Positions 17,439 to 25,498 of a stretch of DNA of 64,000 bases are shown in pieces. The notes beneath the pieces are model-generated. The model was not told the DNA's origin. It did not search any database and saw only the letters and a list, made by a program, of their open reading frames with translations. A program made the position numbers and the translations under genes. This DNA is from Rhizobium leguminosarum (GTDB lineage Bacteria; Pseudomonadota; Alphaproteobacteria; Rhizobiales; Rhizobiaceae), in assembly GCF_004123835.1 (NCBI RefSeq), contig NZ_MZMU01000011.1, forward strand, positions 1 to 64,000, written 5' to 3'. Within the stretch, counting starts at the first letter, position 1; each line of letters begins with the position of its first letter.

Positions 17439-18359
17439 ATGGGCGTCTGGATCGACACGGACATGGGCTTCGACGACATCGCCGCCATTCTGGTGGTGGG
17501 ACAGTCGGAACTCGAGATCGACGGTGTATCGCTGGTCTTCGGCAATACGCCGCTGCCGCAGGTGAGGATAAACGCCGCCGGCGCCGCCCGCGCCTTCGGC
17601 TGGACGTTCCCCATCCACACCGGCCGCGCCATGCCCGTGCTCGGCAAGCTCGAAACCGCTCAGGCGATCCTCGGCGAAACCGGCATCCCGACCATCGGCA
17701 GGAGCCTGCCGCAGGCGGCTGCCCTTGCCGAAAACGATGCCTTCGCAGCACTCTGCCGCTGGCTGGAGCGCAAAGGCCAGCACCGCATCCTGGCGCTTGG
17801 GCCGCTCACCAACATCGCCGCCGTGGCGCTTGCCCGGCCGGACCTTGCCGCCCGCATCACCGAACTCGTCTGGATGGGCGGCGGCGTCACCAGCGGCAAC
17901 CATACGGCCTCCGCCGAGTTCAACGCGCTCGCCGATCCCGAGGCCCTCTCGATCGTCATCGCCCATGGCCTGCCGCTGCGCATGGTCGATCTCGACCTTT
18001 GCCGCAGGGTGCTGGCCAGGCCCGAAGACGCCGAGCCGGTGCGCAATGCCGGCGGCGCCAACGCCGAGCTGATCGCCGATATGTTTTCGGGTTATATCCG
18101 CATCGGTACCAGCCGCGGCCGCCCGGCCATGGCACTCTACGATCCTTCCGCCGCCGTCGCCTTCGTCGCTCCAGATATCGTCAGCTTCCGCCCTGCCCGC
18201 ATCGACGTCGAGCTGCATGGCGCCTTGACCCGTGGCCGCACCGTCGTCGAGACCCGCGCCACGCATGCGAGTTTCAATGCTCAATTCGCCGCCGACATCG
18301 ATGCCGACATGGCGCGTGTCATCATTCTCGCTGCCCTGGTCAACGAGGCCCGCAAATGA
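17439..18359 (+). CDS. Inosine/uridine-preferring nucleoside hydrolase family enzyme
   Basis: Splits N-ribosides into base and ribose; 306 residues. The Ca2+/ribose-binding N-terminus reads WIDTDMGFDDIAAIL; most family members have DTDPGxDDA, so Pro to Met is a variant at a normally conserved place while the three Asp are kept. The conserved middle segment ILALGPLTNIAAVALARPDL, and WMGGG with NALADPEAL, also fit. ATG 17439 lies 4 bp after the ATPase stop; the gene ends in a 4-bp ATGA overlap with the adenine deaminase gene. In this operon it probably releases adenine or hypoxanthine from the imported nucleoside. Confidence 0.88.
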   Translation: MGVWIDTDMGFDDIAAILVVGQSELEIDGVSLVFGNTPLPQVRINAAGAARAFGWTFPIHTGRAMPVLGKLETAQAILGETGIPTIGRSLPQAAALAENDAFAALCRWLERKGQHRILALGPLTNIAAVALARPDLAARITELVWMGGGVTSGNHTASAEFNALADPEALSIVIAHGLPLRMVDLDLCRRVLARPEDAEPVRNAGGANAELIADMFSGYIRIGTSRGRPAMALYDPSAAVAFVAPDIVSFRPARIDVELHGALTRGRTVVETRATHASFNAQFAADIDADMARVIILAALVNEARK

Positions 18360-20143
18360 ACGCCACCGCTCGCCAAGAACCCGCCGATCTCAACGATCCC
18401 GCTTTGCGCGCCCGCGCCGTCACTGCTGCGCGCGGCGACGCCCCCTTCGACATACTGATCACCGGCGGCCAGCTGCTCGATACGGTGACGGGCCTGATCC
18501 GGCAAGCCGATATCGGCCTTGTCGGCGCACTGATATCAAGCGTCCATGCCCCGGCAAGCCGCGCGGATGCCGTCGAGATTATCGATGCGGCGGGCAGTAT
18601 CCTGACGCCCGGCCTGATCGACACGCACATGCATATCGAAAGTTCGATGGTGACACCCGCCGAATATGCGAGCGCCGTCTTGCCACGCGGCGTGACAACG
18701 ATCGTCTGGGATCCGCATGAATTCGGCAACGTCCATGGGCTCGACGGCGTGCGCTGGGCGATCGAGGCGGCGCGCGGCCTGCCGCTGCGTATGATCCTTC
18801 TCGCGCCCTCCTGCGTGCCCTCCGCACCAGGCCTGGAACTTGCCGGCGCCGATTTCGATGCCGCGGTCGTCACCGAGATGCTGCACTCCTCCGCCGTCGG
18901 CGGCGTCGCCGAAGTGATGAATATGCGCGGCGTCATCGACGGCGATCCGCGCATGACGGCCATCGTCAATGCCGGCCTTGCCGCCGGCAAGCTCGTCTGC
19001 GGCCATGCCCGCGGCCTCGAAGGCGCCGATCTCAACGCCTTCATGGCATCGGGCATCACCTCCGACCACGAACTTACCTCCGGCGCCGATCTCCTCGCCA
19101 AGCTTTCCGCCGGCCTGACGATCGAGCTGCGCGGCTCTCACGACCATCTGCTGCAGGAGTTCGTCGAGGTGCTGAACGGTCTCGGCCACTTGCCCCCGAC
19201 CGTCACGCTCTGCACCGACGACGTCTTTCCTGACGAACTCCAGGAAGGCGGCGGCCTCGACGACGTCATCAGACGCCTGGTGCGCTACGGCATGAAGCCG
19301 GAATGGGCCATCCGTGCCGCAACCTTCAACGCCGCACAACGTCTGAAGCGTTCCGATCTCGGCCTCCTCGCCGCCGGCCGCCGCGCCGACATCGTGCTCT
19401 TCGAAGACCTCACAGAATTCCGGGCACGGCTCGTCATATCAGCCGGCCGCATCGTTGCCCGCAACGGCAGCATGCAGGTTGCCGTCCAGCAGATCGATAC
19501 GGCGCCGCTTGTCAATTCGGTGAAGCTGCCGCCGCTGACCGAGAATGATTTTCGCATCCCGGCGAAGGGCGAGCGCGTCCGCGTCGCCACCATCGACCGC
19601 CCGCGCTTCACGCAATGGGGCGAGGCCGAAACCGAGGTCAGGGATGGTTTTATCGTGCCGCCGGCCGGCAGCGCCATGATTTCCGTCGTCCATCGCCACG
19701 GCAAGACCGACGGCATCCCGCGCATCGGCTTCCTCACCGGCTGGGGTGATTGGCGCGGCGCCTTCTGTACCACCGTTTCGCATGACAGCCACAACCTCAC
19801 CGTCTTCGGCGGCAATGCGGGCGACATGGCGCTCGCCGCCAACGCCGTCATCGCCGCCGGCGGCGGCATGGCGGTCGCCAAAGACGGTAGGATCGAGGCG
19901 ATGCTGCCGCTACCGCTCTCCGGTCTGGTCACGGATGCATCGCTGAAGGACACGGCCCTGGCCTTCGCCGGCATCCGCAAGGCGATGGAAAAGATCGTCA
20001 CGTGGAAGCCGCCCTATCGGGTCTTCAAGGCCTGCTTCGGCGCAACGCTCGCCTGCAATGTCGGCCCGCATCAGACTGATCGGGGGATTGCCGATGTGGT
20101 GACGGGCAAGGTGCTGGAAAGCCCGGTACTGGCTGTTTGGTAG
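18356..20143 (+). CDS. ade: Adenine deaminase
   Basis: Converts adenine to hypoxanthine and ammonia; 595 residues, close to the family length. Metal-binding amidohydrolase motifs are seen: IDTHMHIESSMVTP (about 85-98), WDPHEFGNV, later CGHARGLEG and ITSDHE, plus the C-terminal family segment LTGWGDWRGAFCTTVSHDSHN. The ATGA overlap with the nucleoside hydrolase gene shows translational coupling: the pair would turn adenosine into ribose, hypoxanthine and NH3. This is the last gene of the LacI-led operon; no hairpin terminator is obvious after it. Confidence 0.92.
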   Translation: MNATARQEPADLNDPALRARAVTAARGDAPFDILITGGQLLDTVTGLIRQADIGLVGALISSVHAPASRADAVEIIDAAGSILTPGLIDTHMHIESSMVTPAEYASAVLPRGVTTIVWDPHEFGNVHGLDGVRWAIEAARGLPLRMILLAPSCVPSAPGLELAGADFDAAVVTEMLHSSAVGGVAEVMNMRGVIDGDPRMTAIVNAGLAAGKLVCGHARGLEGADLNAFMASGITSDHELTSGADLLAKLSAGLTIELRGSHDHLLQEFVEVLNGLGHLPPTVTLCTDDVFPDELQEGGGLDDVIRRLVRYGMKPEWAIRAATFNAAQRLKRSDLGLLAAGRRADIVLFEDLTEFRARLVISAGRIVARNGSMQVAVQQIDTAPLVNSVKLPPLTENDFRIPAKGERVRVATIDRPRFTQWGEAETEVRDGFIVPPAGSAMISVVHRHGKTDGIPRIGFLTGWGDWRGAFCTTVSHDSHNLTVFGGNAGDMALAANAVIAAGGGMAVAKDGRIEAMLPLPLSGLVTDASLKDTALAFAGIRKAMEKIVTWKPPYRVFKACFGATLACNVGPHQTDRGIADVVTGKVLESPVLAVW

Positions 20144-20314
20144 ATCGAGGAAAGCGCAGCTCCGCCAGAAGGCGTGCCGTGTGCTCCTCAATGCCTAACT
20201 GGTCGAAGCAGGCGCCGTTACGGCAAATCCCGGTATGCGTTGTTTGAGGTTGACCGCAGCCAGCCCCTCGGGCCCTGCTGTCATCATTTTTCGGCCTCCG
20301 GTTCGGATCATTGT

Positions 20315-20335
20315 TGCAATTCATTCTTAATTGCA
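20315..20335. promoter_or_regulatory. Mur/Fur-type box 1 upstream of sitA
   Basis: Perfect inverted repeat TGCAATT-N7-AATTGCA. First of three similar 21-bp palindromes (consensus TGCAAWTC-N5-AATNGCA) between ade and sitA. In R. leguminosarum the Fur-like regulator Mur represses sit genes through palindromes of this kind in response to Mn2+. Confidence 0.7.
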
Positions 20336-20368
20336 CAATATTCAAAGCAAGGGTCGTCAAGCATTTTT

Positions 20369-20389
20369 TGCAAATCATTCTGAATCGCA
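20369..20389. promoter_or_regulatory. Mur/Fur-type box 2 upstream of sitA
   Basis: TGCAAAT-N7-AATCGCA, a degenerate copy of the box at 20315, with which it shares the spacer start CATTCT; 54 bp downstream of it. Confidence 0.6.
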
Positions 20390-20404
20390 ACTTGTTCCGG
20401 CTTT

Positions 20405-20425
20405 TGCAATTCGGTCGTAATAGCA
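20405..20425. promoter_or_regulatory. Mur/Fur-type box 3 upstream of sitA
   Basis: TGCAATT-N7-AATAGCA, 36 bp downstream of box 2 and only 16 bp before the ATG of sitA; it abuts the AGAGGAGA ribosome site. If bound, it would cover the transcription start or the leader. Confidence 0.55.
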
Positions 20426-20441
20426 GCAAGAGGAGAAACAT

Positions 20442-21374
20442 ATGCTCTATAGGGAAAGACGGTCGGTTTTGGCCGGACTGATAGGGGTGGCATTCGCAGC
20501 CGTGCTGGCTGCCTTTCCCGCCGCTGCCCAACAGACAAGCAATTCGAAGTTCAAGGTGGTGACAACCTTCACGGTGATTGCCGACATGGCAAAAAACGTG
20601 GCCGGTGATGCCGCGATCGTGGAATCGATCACCAAGCCGGGCGCGGAGATCCACAACTATGCGCCGACGCCGGGTGACATCCAGCGAGCACAAGGTGCAC
20701 AGCTCATTCTCTGGAACGGGCTCAATCTGGAGCGCTGGTTCGAAAAGTTCTTCCAGAACCTGCACGACGTCCCCGGTGCCGTCGTCTCCGATGGCATCGA
20801 ACCGATGGGCATCTCGGAAGGCCCCTACGAAGGCAAGCCCAATCCCCACGCCTGGATGTCGCCGAAGAACGCCCTGATTTACGTCGACAATATCCGTGAT
20901 GCTTTCGCAAAGTATGATCCGGCGAATGCGGAGACCTACAAGGCTAACGCCGAGGCCTACAAGCAGAAGATCGAAGCGACGATCACGCCGATCCGCGCCA
21001 CCCTCGAAAAAATTCCCGAGGACAAGCGTTGGCTGGTTTCCAGCGAGGGCGCCTTTTCCTATCTCGCACGCGATTTCGGGCTGAAGGAACTCTATCTCTG
21101 GCCAATCAACGCCGACCAACAGGGCACGCCCCAGCAGGTCCGCAAGGTGATAGATGCGGTCAAGGAAAACCAGATTCCAACCGTCTTCAGCGAAAGCACC
21201 GTTTCCGATAAACCGGCCCGGCAGGTGGCGCGCGAAACCGGCGCGCATTATGGCGGTGTCCTCTATGTCGACTCGCTGAGCGAAGCCGACGGCCCCGTGC
21301 CAACCTATATCGATCTTCTGCGCGTGACCTCCGATACCGTCGCGAAGGGTCTTGCCGATGGGTTGTCGCAATGA
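20442..21374 (+). CDS. sitA: Manganese/iron ABC importer binding protein SitA
   Basis: A 310-residue cluster A-I metal-binding protein with a signal peptide (1-30, cleavage near AAAQQ). The four expected ligands can be placed: His in [14 protein letters not shown], His in [14 protein letters not shown], Glu in [14 protein letters not shown] and Asp in [15 protein letters not shown]. It heads the four-gene operon sitABCD, each gene overlapping the next by 4 bp. SitABCD takes up Mn2+ (some Fe2+) in rhizobia and is under Mur control; the three boxes upstream agree. Confidence 0.93.
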   Translation: MLYRERRSVLAGLIGVAFAAVLAAFPAAAQQTSNSKFKVVTTFTVIADMAKNVAGDAAIVESITKPGAEIHNYAPTPGDIQRAQGAQLILWNGLNLERWFEKFFQNLHDVPGAVVSDGIEPMGISEGPYEGKPNPHAWMSPKNALIYVDNIRDAFAKYDPANAETYKANAEAYKQKIEATITPIRATLEKIPEDKRWLVSSEGAFSYLARDFGLKELYLWPINADQQGTPQQVRKVIDAVKENQIPTVFSESTVSDKPARQVARETGAHYGGVLYVDSLSEADGPVPTYIDLLRVTSDTVAKGLADGLSQ

Positions 21375-22276
21375 CCGTGCTGCTTGGTAATCTTGTCCGT
21401 CCCGCATCCTCGGATGCGGGATCGGGGATCACGGTAAAGGATGCGACCGTCACTTACCGCAACGGACATACGGGCCTGAGGGACGCGAGTTTCCAGATCC
21501 CCACGGGCACGATCGCCGCGCTGGTCGGTGTCAACGGTTCCGGCAAGTCGACACTCTTCAAGTCGATCATGGGTTTCGTGCGTCTCGCCAGGGGCCACAT
21601 TCGCGTGCTTGGCATGCCGGTCGAAGAGGCGTTGCGCAAGAACCTTGTCGCTTATGTGCCGCAATCGGAAGAAGTCGACTGGAATTTCCCGGTGCTGGTC
21701 GAGGATGTCGTGATGATGGGTCGCTACGGCCACATGGGCATGATGCGCATCCCGAAGGCCGCGGACCACGAGGCAGTGGCGGCCGCGCTCGCCCGCGTCG
21801 CCATGAGCGAGGCCCGCAAGCGCCAGATCGGCGAACTTTCCGGCGGCCAGAGGAAGCGGGTCTTTTTGGCGCGAGCACTGGCGCAGGACGGCCGGGTCAT
21901 TCTGCTCGATGAACCCTTTACCGGCGTCGACGTAAAGACTGAGGACCAGATCATCAAGCTCCTGCGCGAACTGCGGGATGAAGGCCGCGTCATGCTGGTC
22001 TCCACCCACAATCTCGGCTCCGTGCCGGAATTCTGCGACCGGACCATCCTGATCAAGGGCACGGTGCTCGCCTACGGCCCGACCGTCGAGACTTTTACGC
22101 AGGAAAATCTGGAAAAGACCTTTGGCGGCGTGCTGCGTCATTTCGTGTTGAGCGGAGCGCAGAACGGCAGGCCAACGTCGATCGGCGTCATAACCGATGA
22201 TGAGCGCCCCTTGATTCTGCAGGGTGGCAAAGCGACTGCCCGGGGCCCCGATAGTGGCAATGGGGGCCGGGAATGA
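21371..22276 (+). CDS. sitB: Manganese/iron ABC importer ATPase SitB
   Basis: A 301-residue ATPase: Walker [10 protein letters not shown] near 55-63, Q-loop [12 protein letters not shown] (the form typical of Mn/Zn importers), signature [15 protein letters not shown], Walker [13 protein letters not shown], and the His switch VSTHNLGS. The C-terminus extends about 40 residues past the ATPase fold. It starts in the 4-bp overlap with sitA. Confidence 0.93.
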   Translation: MTVLLGNLVRPASSDAGSGITVKDATVTYRNGHTGLRDASFQIPTGTIAALVGVNGSGKSTLFKSIMGFVRLARGHIRVLGMPVEEALRKNLVAYVPQSEEVDWNFPVLVEDVVMMGRYGHMGMMRIPKAADHEAVAAALARVAMSEARKRQIGELSGGQRKRVFLARALAQDGRVILLDEPFTGVDVKTEDQIIKLLRELRDEGRVMLVSTHNLGSVPEFCDRTILIKGTVLAYGPTVETFTQENLEKTFGGVLRHFVLSGAQNGRPTSIGVITDDERPLILQGGKATARGPDSGNGGRE

Positions 22277-23133
22277 TAGCCGAGCTCCTGCAGCCCTTCA
22301 CCTATGAATACATGCTCAATGCCATGTGGGTGTCCGCCCTTGTCGGCGGCGTCTGCGCTTTCCTCTCGTGTTATCTGATGCTGAAAGGCTGGTCGCTGAT
22401 CGGCGACGCGCTCTCGCACGCGATCGTTCCCGGCGTTGCCGGCGCCTATATGCTCGGACTTCCTTTTTCGATCGGAGCCTTCTTTTCCGGAGGGCTCGCT
22501 GCCGCAGCGATGCTTTTCCTCAACCAGCGCACCAAGCTGAAGGAAGATGCCATCATCGGCCTGATCTTCTCCTCTTTCTTCGGGCTGGGCCTGTTCATGG
22601 TTTCGCTCCAGCCTATGGCGGTCAACATCCAGACGATCGTGCTCGGCAACATTCTCGCCATCACCCCGGAGGATACGCTGCAACTCGCCATCATCGGCTT
22701 CGTGTCGCTCGCTGTCCTGCTTGTCAAATGGAAGGACCTGATGGTCACCTTCTTCGACGAGAGCCATGCCCGATCGATCGGTCTCAATCCGACCGCTCTC
22801 AAGGTCATTTTCTTCACGCTGCTGTCCGCCTCCACCGTCGCGGCGCTGCAGACCGTCGGTGCATTCCTCGTCATCTGCATGGTGGTGACGCCCGGCGCGA
22901 CCGCCTATCTGCTGACCGACCGCTTCCCGCGGCTGCTTGTGATCGCCGTCATCATTGGATCGATGACCAGTTTCGTCGGCGCCTATGCGAGTTACTTCCT
23001 CGATGGCGCGACAGGCGGCATCATCGTCGTGCTGCAGACGGCAATCTTCCTGATCGCGTTCTTCTTCGCACCCAAACACGGCATGCTGGCGGCACGCAGA
23101 CGCGCCGCGCAGGCGCTGGAGGCAGCGCCATGA
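22273..23133 (+). CDS. sitC: Manganese/iron ABC importer permease SitC
   Basis: ABC-3 family permease of 286 residues with eight or nine membrane helices; the opening motif [20 protein letters not shown] and later [20 protein letters not shown] are diagnostic of metal ABC-3 permeases. Overlaps sitB and sitD by 4 bp each. Confidence 0.92.
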   Translation: MIAELLQPFTYEYMLNAMWVSALVGGVCAFLSCYLMLKGWSLIGDALSHAIVPGVAGAYMLGLPFSIGAFFSGGLAAAAMLFLNQRTKLKEDAIIGLIFSSFFGLGLFMVSLQPMAVNIQTIVLGNILAITPEDTLQLAIIGFVSLAVLLVKWKDLMVTFFDESHARSIGLNPTALKVIFFTLLSASTVAALQTVGAFLVICMVVTPGATAYLLTDRFPRLLVIAVIIGSMTSFVGAYASYFLDGATGGIIVVLQTAIFLIAFFFAPKHGMLAARRRAAQALEAAP

Positions 23134-23975
23134 ACATGGTCGACACACTTCTTTCGCCTTTCCAGTTCGGCTTCATGGTCAACGCGCTGGTGATCTCGGT
23201 GCTAGTCGCGATCCCGATGGCGCTATTGTCCTGCTTCCTGGTTCTGAAGGGCTGGTCTCTGATGGGAGACGCCATCAGCCACGCCGTCTTTCCCGGCGTG
23301 GTCATCGCCTATATCGTCGGCATACCCTTCGCCGTCGGCGCCTTCGTGGCCGGCATGTTTTGCGCTATCGCCACCGGTTTCCTGAAAGATAACAGCCGTA
23401 TCAAACAGGATACGGTGATGGGCATCGTCTTCTCCGGCATGTTCGGGCTTGGCCTGGTCCTTTATGTCAAGATCCAGTCCGACGTGCATCTCGACCACAT
23501 CCTGTTCGGCGACATGCTCGGTGTCTCCTGGCACGACATCGGGCAATCGGCCGTCATTGCCGCGATCACGGCTGTCATTCTTGGTGTGAAGTGGAAGGAC
23601 TTCCTGCTGCACGCCTTCGACCCCGCCCAGGCGAGAGCGGTGGGCCTCAGGATCAACCTGCTGCATTACGGCCTTCTCGCCCTCATCTCGCTGACGATCG
23701 TCGGTGCCTTGCAGGCGGTGGGCATCATCCTTTCGATCGCCATGCTGATTGCGCCGGGAGCCATCGCCTTCCTGCTCACCCGCAAGTTCAGCACGATGCT
23801 GCTCCTCTCCATCGCCATTGCGGTGATCGGCTCTTTTGTCGGCGTCTACCTGTCCTTCTTCATCGACAGCGCGCCGGCGCCGACCATCGTGCTTGTGCTG
23901 GCGATCGGCTTCGTGCTCGCCTTCATCCATGCCACGCGAGGGACGGCCCGGGTTGAGGAATCGCCGATGGACTGA
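23130..23975 (+). CDS. sitD: Manganese/iron ABC importer permease SitD
   Basis: Second ABC-3 permease, 281 residues, homologous to SitC along its length (LVLKGWSLMGDAISHAVFPG; later VGIILSIAMLIAPGAIAFLL). The start ATG 23130 overlaps the sitC stop; a second ATG six bases on is an alternative. The long frame open upstream is the antiphase of sitC and is not coding. No terminator is visible after the stop; about 135 bp of empty sequence separates it from the convergent amidohydrolase gene. Confidence 0.92.
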   Translation: MNMVDTLLSPFQFGFMVNALVISVLVAIPMALLSCFLVLKGWSLMGDAISHAVFPGVVIAYIVGIPFAVGAFVAGMFCAIATGFLKDNSRIKQDTVMGIVFSGMFGLGLVLYVKIQSDVHLDHILFGDMLGVSWHDIGQSAVIAAITAVILGVKWKDFLLHAFDPAQARAVGLRINLLHYGLLALISLTIVGALQAVGIILSIAMLIAPGAIAFLLTRKFSTMLLLSIAIAVIGSFVGVYLSFFIDSAPAPTIVLVLAIGFVLAFIHATRGTARVEESPMD

Positions 23976-24110
23976 TGGATATTGAAGAAGTCGCTGTACG
24001 GAGGGCAGTTGTTGACCAACGCAGAATGCAGCGAGGCGCGCAACGGTCGCTTTCAATTGCGGCCTAATTCCTAAAATCGATTCCGGCTTGGGCAATTAGG
24101 CAGCAGATAA

Positions 24111-25280
24111 TCAAACCTTCAATTCTCGCTCGACCAATGCCACCCAATAGGCCGCCCCATATCCAAGCGCTTCATCGTTGAAATCATAGGCCGTGTTGTG
24201 ATGCAGCGCCCCGTCCACCGCGGGACCGTTGCCGAGCCAAACATAGCAGCCCGGCGCGTTCTGGGCGAAGAAGGCGAAATCGTCGCCTGCCGTCGACGGC
24301 GGAAAGCTTGTCTGCACCTTTCCGCCGAAGACCGAGCCGGCGGCCGTGAGCGCCCGTGCGGTCGCATCCGCGTCATTGATGACAGGCGGAATCCGCCGTT
24401 CGAATGCATAGTCCACAGCAATGCCGTACATAGTCGCAGTGCCATGCGCCAATCGTCCGATCTCGGTCTCCAACTGGTCGCGCACATCGGGTGAATAGGC
24501 CCGCGCCGTCCCACCGATCTCCACGATATCCGGAATGACGTTCAGCGCCTTCGAGTCGCCCGCCTGCAGGAAACAGGCGCTGACGACGGCAGGCTGCAGC
24601 GGATCGACCACCCGTCCGACGATCGTCTGCAGCGACGACAGGAAGGTCCCGGCCGCCGTGATCGGATCGCGGCCGAGATGCGGCTTGGCGCCGTGCGTGC
24701 CGGTCCCACGGAAAGTCATGCGCCAGCTGTCGGAGGAGGCAAGCTGCGGCCCCTCGACCACGCCGATCTCATCGACCGCAAGCCCAGGCATGTTATGCAG
24801 CCCATAGACGGCATCGCAGGGGAAAAGCTTGAACAGCCCCTCCTCGACCATGCGCCTTGCTCCGCCTCGCCCTTCTTCGGCCGGCTGGAAGATGAAATGC
24901 ACCGTGCCGGAAAAATCCTGCGTTGCCGCAAGATGCCGCGCGGCGCCGAGCAGCATCGCAGTATGACCGTCATGGCCGCAGGCATGCATTTTTCCGGGCG
25001 CGGTCGATTTATAGGGCCGCTCCGCCATTTCAGGCATGGCGAGCGCGTCCATGTCGGCCCGCAGCCCGATCCTGCGCGTGCCATTGCCGAGCTGCAGCGT
25101 GCCGACCACGCCGGTGCCGCCGAGGCCGCGATGCACCGTGATGCCAGCTTCTTCTAGAAGCCTCGCGACGATGCCGGCGGTACGCTCCTCCTCGAAACCG
25201 AGTTCGGGATGGGCGTGCAGGTCGCGGCGCAGGGAGGTCAGAAACGGCAGATCGTCCTTGATCCGGGCGGGAATGCTCAT
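24111..25280 (-). CDS. M20-family amidohydrolase (hippurate hydrolase/IAA-amino acid hydrolase type)
   Basis: A 389-residue di-metal amidohydrolase. Metal and catalytic motifs: RADMDALAM, ACGHDGHTAMLLGAA, FIFQPAEEGRGGARRMVEEG, the dimerisation segment with GTGTHGAKPHLGRDPI, and C-terminal LHHNTAYDFND. Homologues hydrolyse N-acyl amino acids such as hippurate, N-acetylcysteine conjugates or auxin-amino acid amides; the substrate here is unknown. It lies downstream of tctA in the same direction with 215 bp between, a gap filled by two palindromic repeats, so co-transcription is doubtful. Confidence 0.85.
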   Translation of the reverse strand: MSIPARIKDDLPFLTSLRRDLHAHPELGFEEERTAGIVARLLEEAGITVHRGLGGTGVVGTLQLGNGTRRIGLRADMDALAMPEMAERPYKSTAPGKMHACGHDGHTAMLLGAARHLAATQDFSGTVHFIFQPAEEGRGGARRMVEEGLFKLFPCDAVYGLHNMPGLAVDEIGVVEGPQLASSDSWRMTFRGTGTHGAKPHLGRDPITAAGTFLSSLQTIVGRVVDPLQPAVVSACFLQAGDSKALNVIPDIVEIGGTARAYSPDVRDQLETEIGRLAHGTATMYGIAVDYAFERRIPPVINDADATARALTAAGSVFGGKVQTSFPPSTAGDDFAFFAQNAPGCYVWLGNGPAVDGALHHNTAYDFNDEALGYGAAYWVALVERELKV

Positions 25281-25389
25281 CGCGCAATGCTCCTGGGGCC
25301 TGGATATCCTGTCAAGCGAAACGGGCGCCCAACCGGCGCCCGCGTCAGATTATCTCTTGTTCATCAACCAGACAGTAAGTTCAACCCCC

Positions 25390-25434
25390 AGAACAGGATG
25401 ATTTTAGGCCGGCCTAAAATCTGAATCCTGTTCT
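25390..25434. repeat. Palindromic rhizobial repeat (AGAACAGGAT type)
   Basis: Outer arms AGAACAGGAT / ATCCTGTTCT enclose a perfect 22-bp palindrome (ATTTTAGGCC and its complement, 25400-25421). Sequence of this kind recurs between genes in Rhizobium; it is the first half of a composite element with the repeat that follows 12 bp later. Confidence 0.75.
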
Positions 25435-25446
25435 ACATTATATAGT

Positions 25447-25498
25447 TAGAGCATGATGTCGTCCGAAAACCGCTTACACTTTTCGGCATCATGCTCTA
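25447..25498. repeat. Palindromic rhizobial repeat (GAGCATGATG type) over the tctA stop codon
   Basis: Outer arms TAGAGCATGAT (25447-25457) / ATCATGCTCTA (25488-25498) and inner arms CCGAAAA / TTTTCGG form a stacked hairpin. Its last three bases are the TAG stop codon of tctA (minus strand), so the hairpin sits directly on the 3' end of the mRNA. Confidence 0.8.

Noticed and set aside
20025..21407. Long minus-strand open frame (460 codons) across ade and sitA
   Set aside because: It lies antisense to two well-supported genes, has Arg/Gly/Asp-rich shadow composition, and crosses the metal-regulator boxes.
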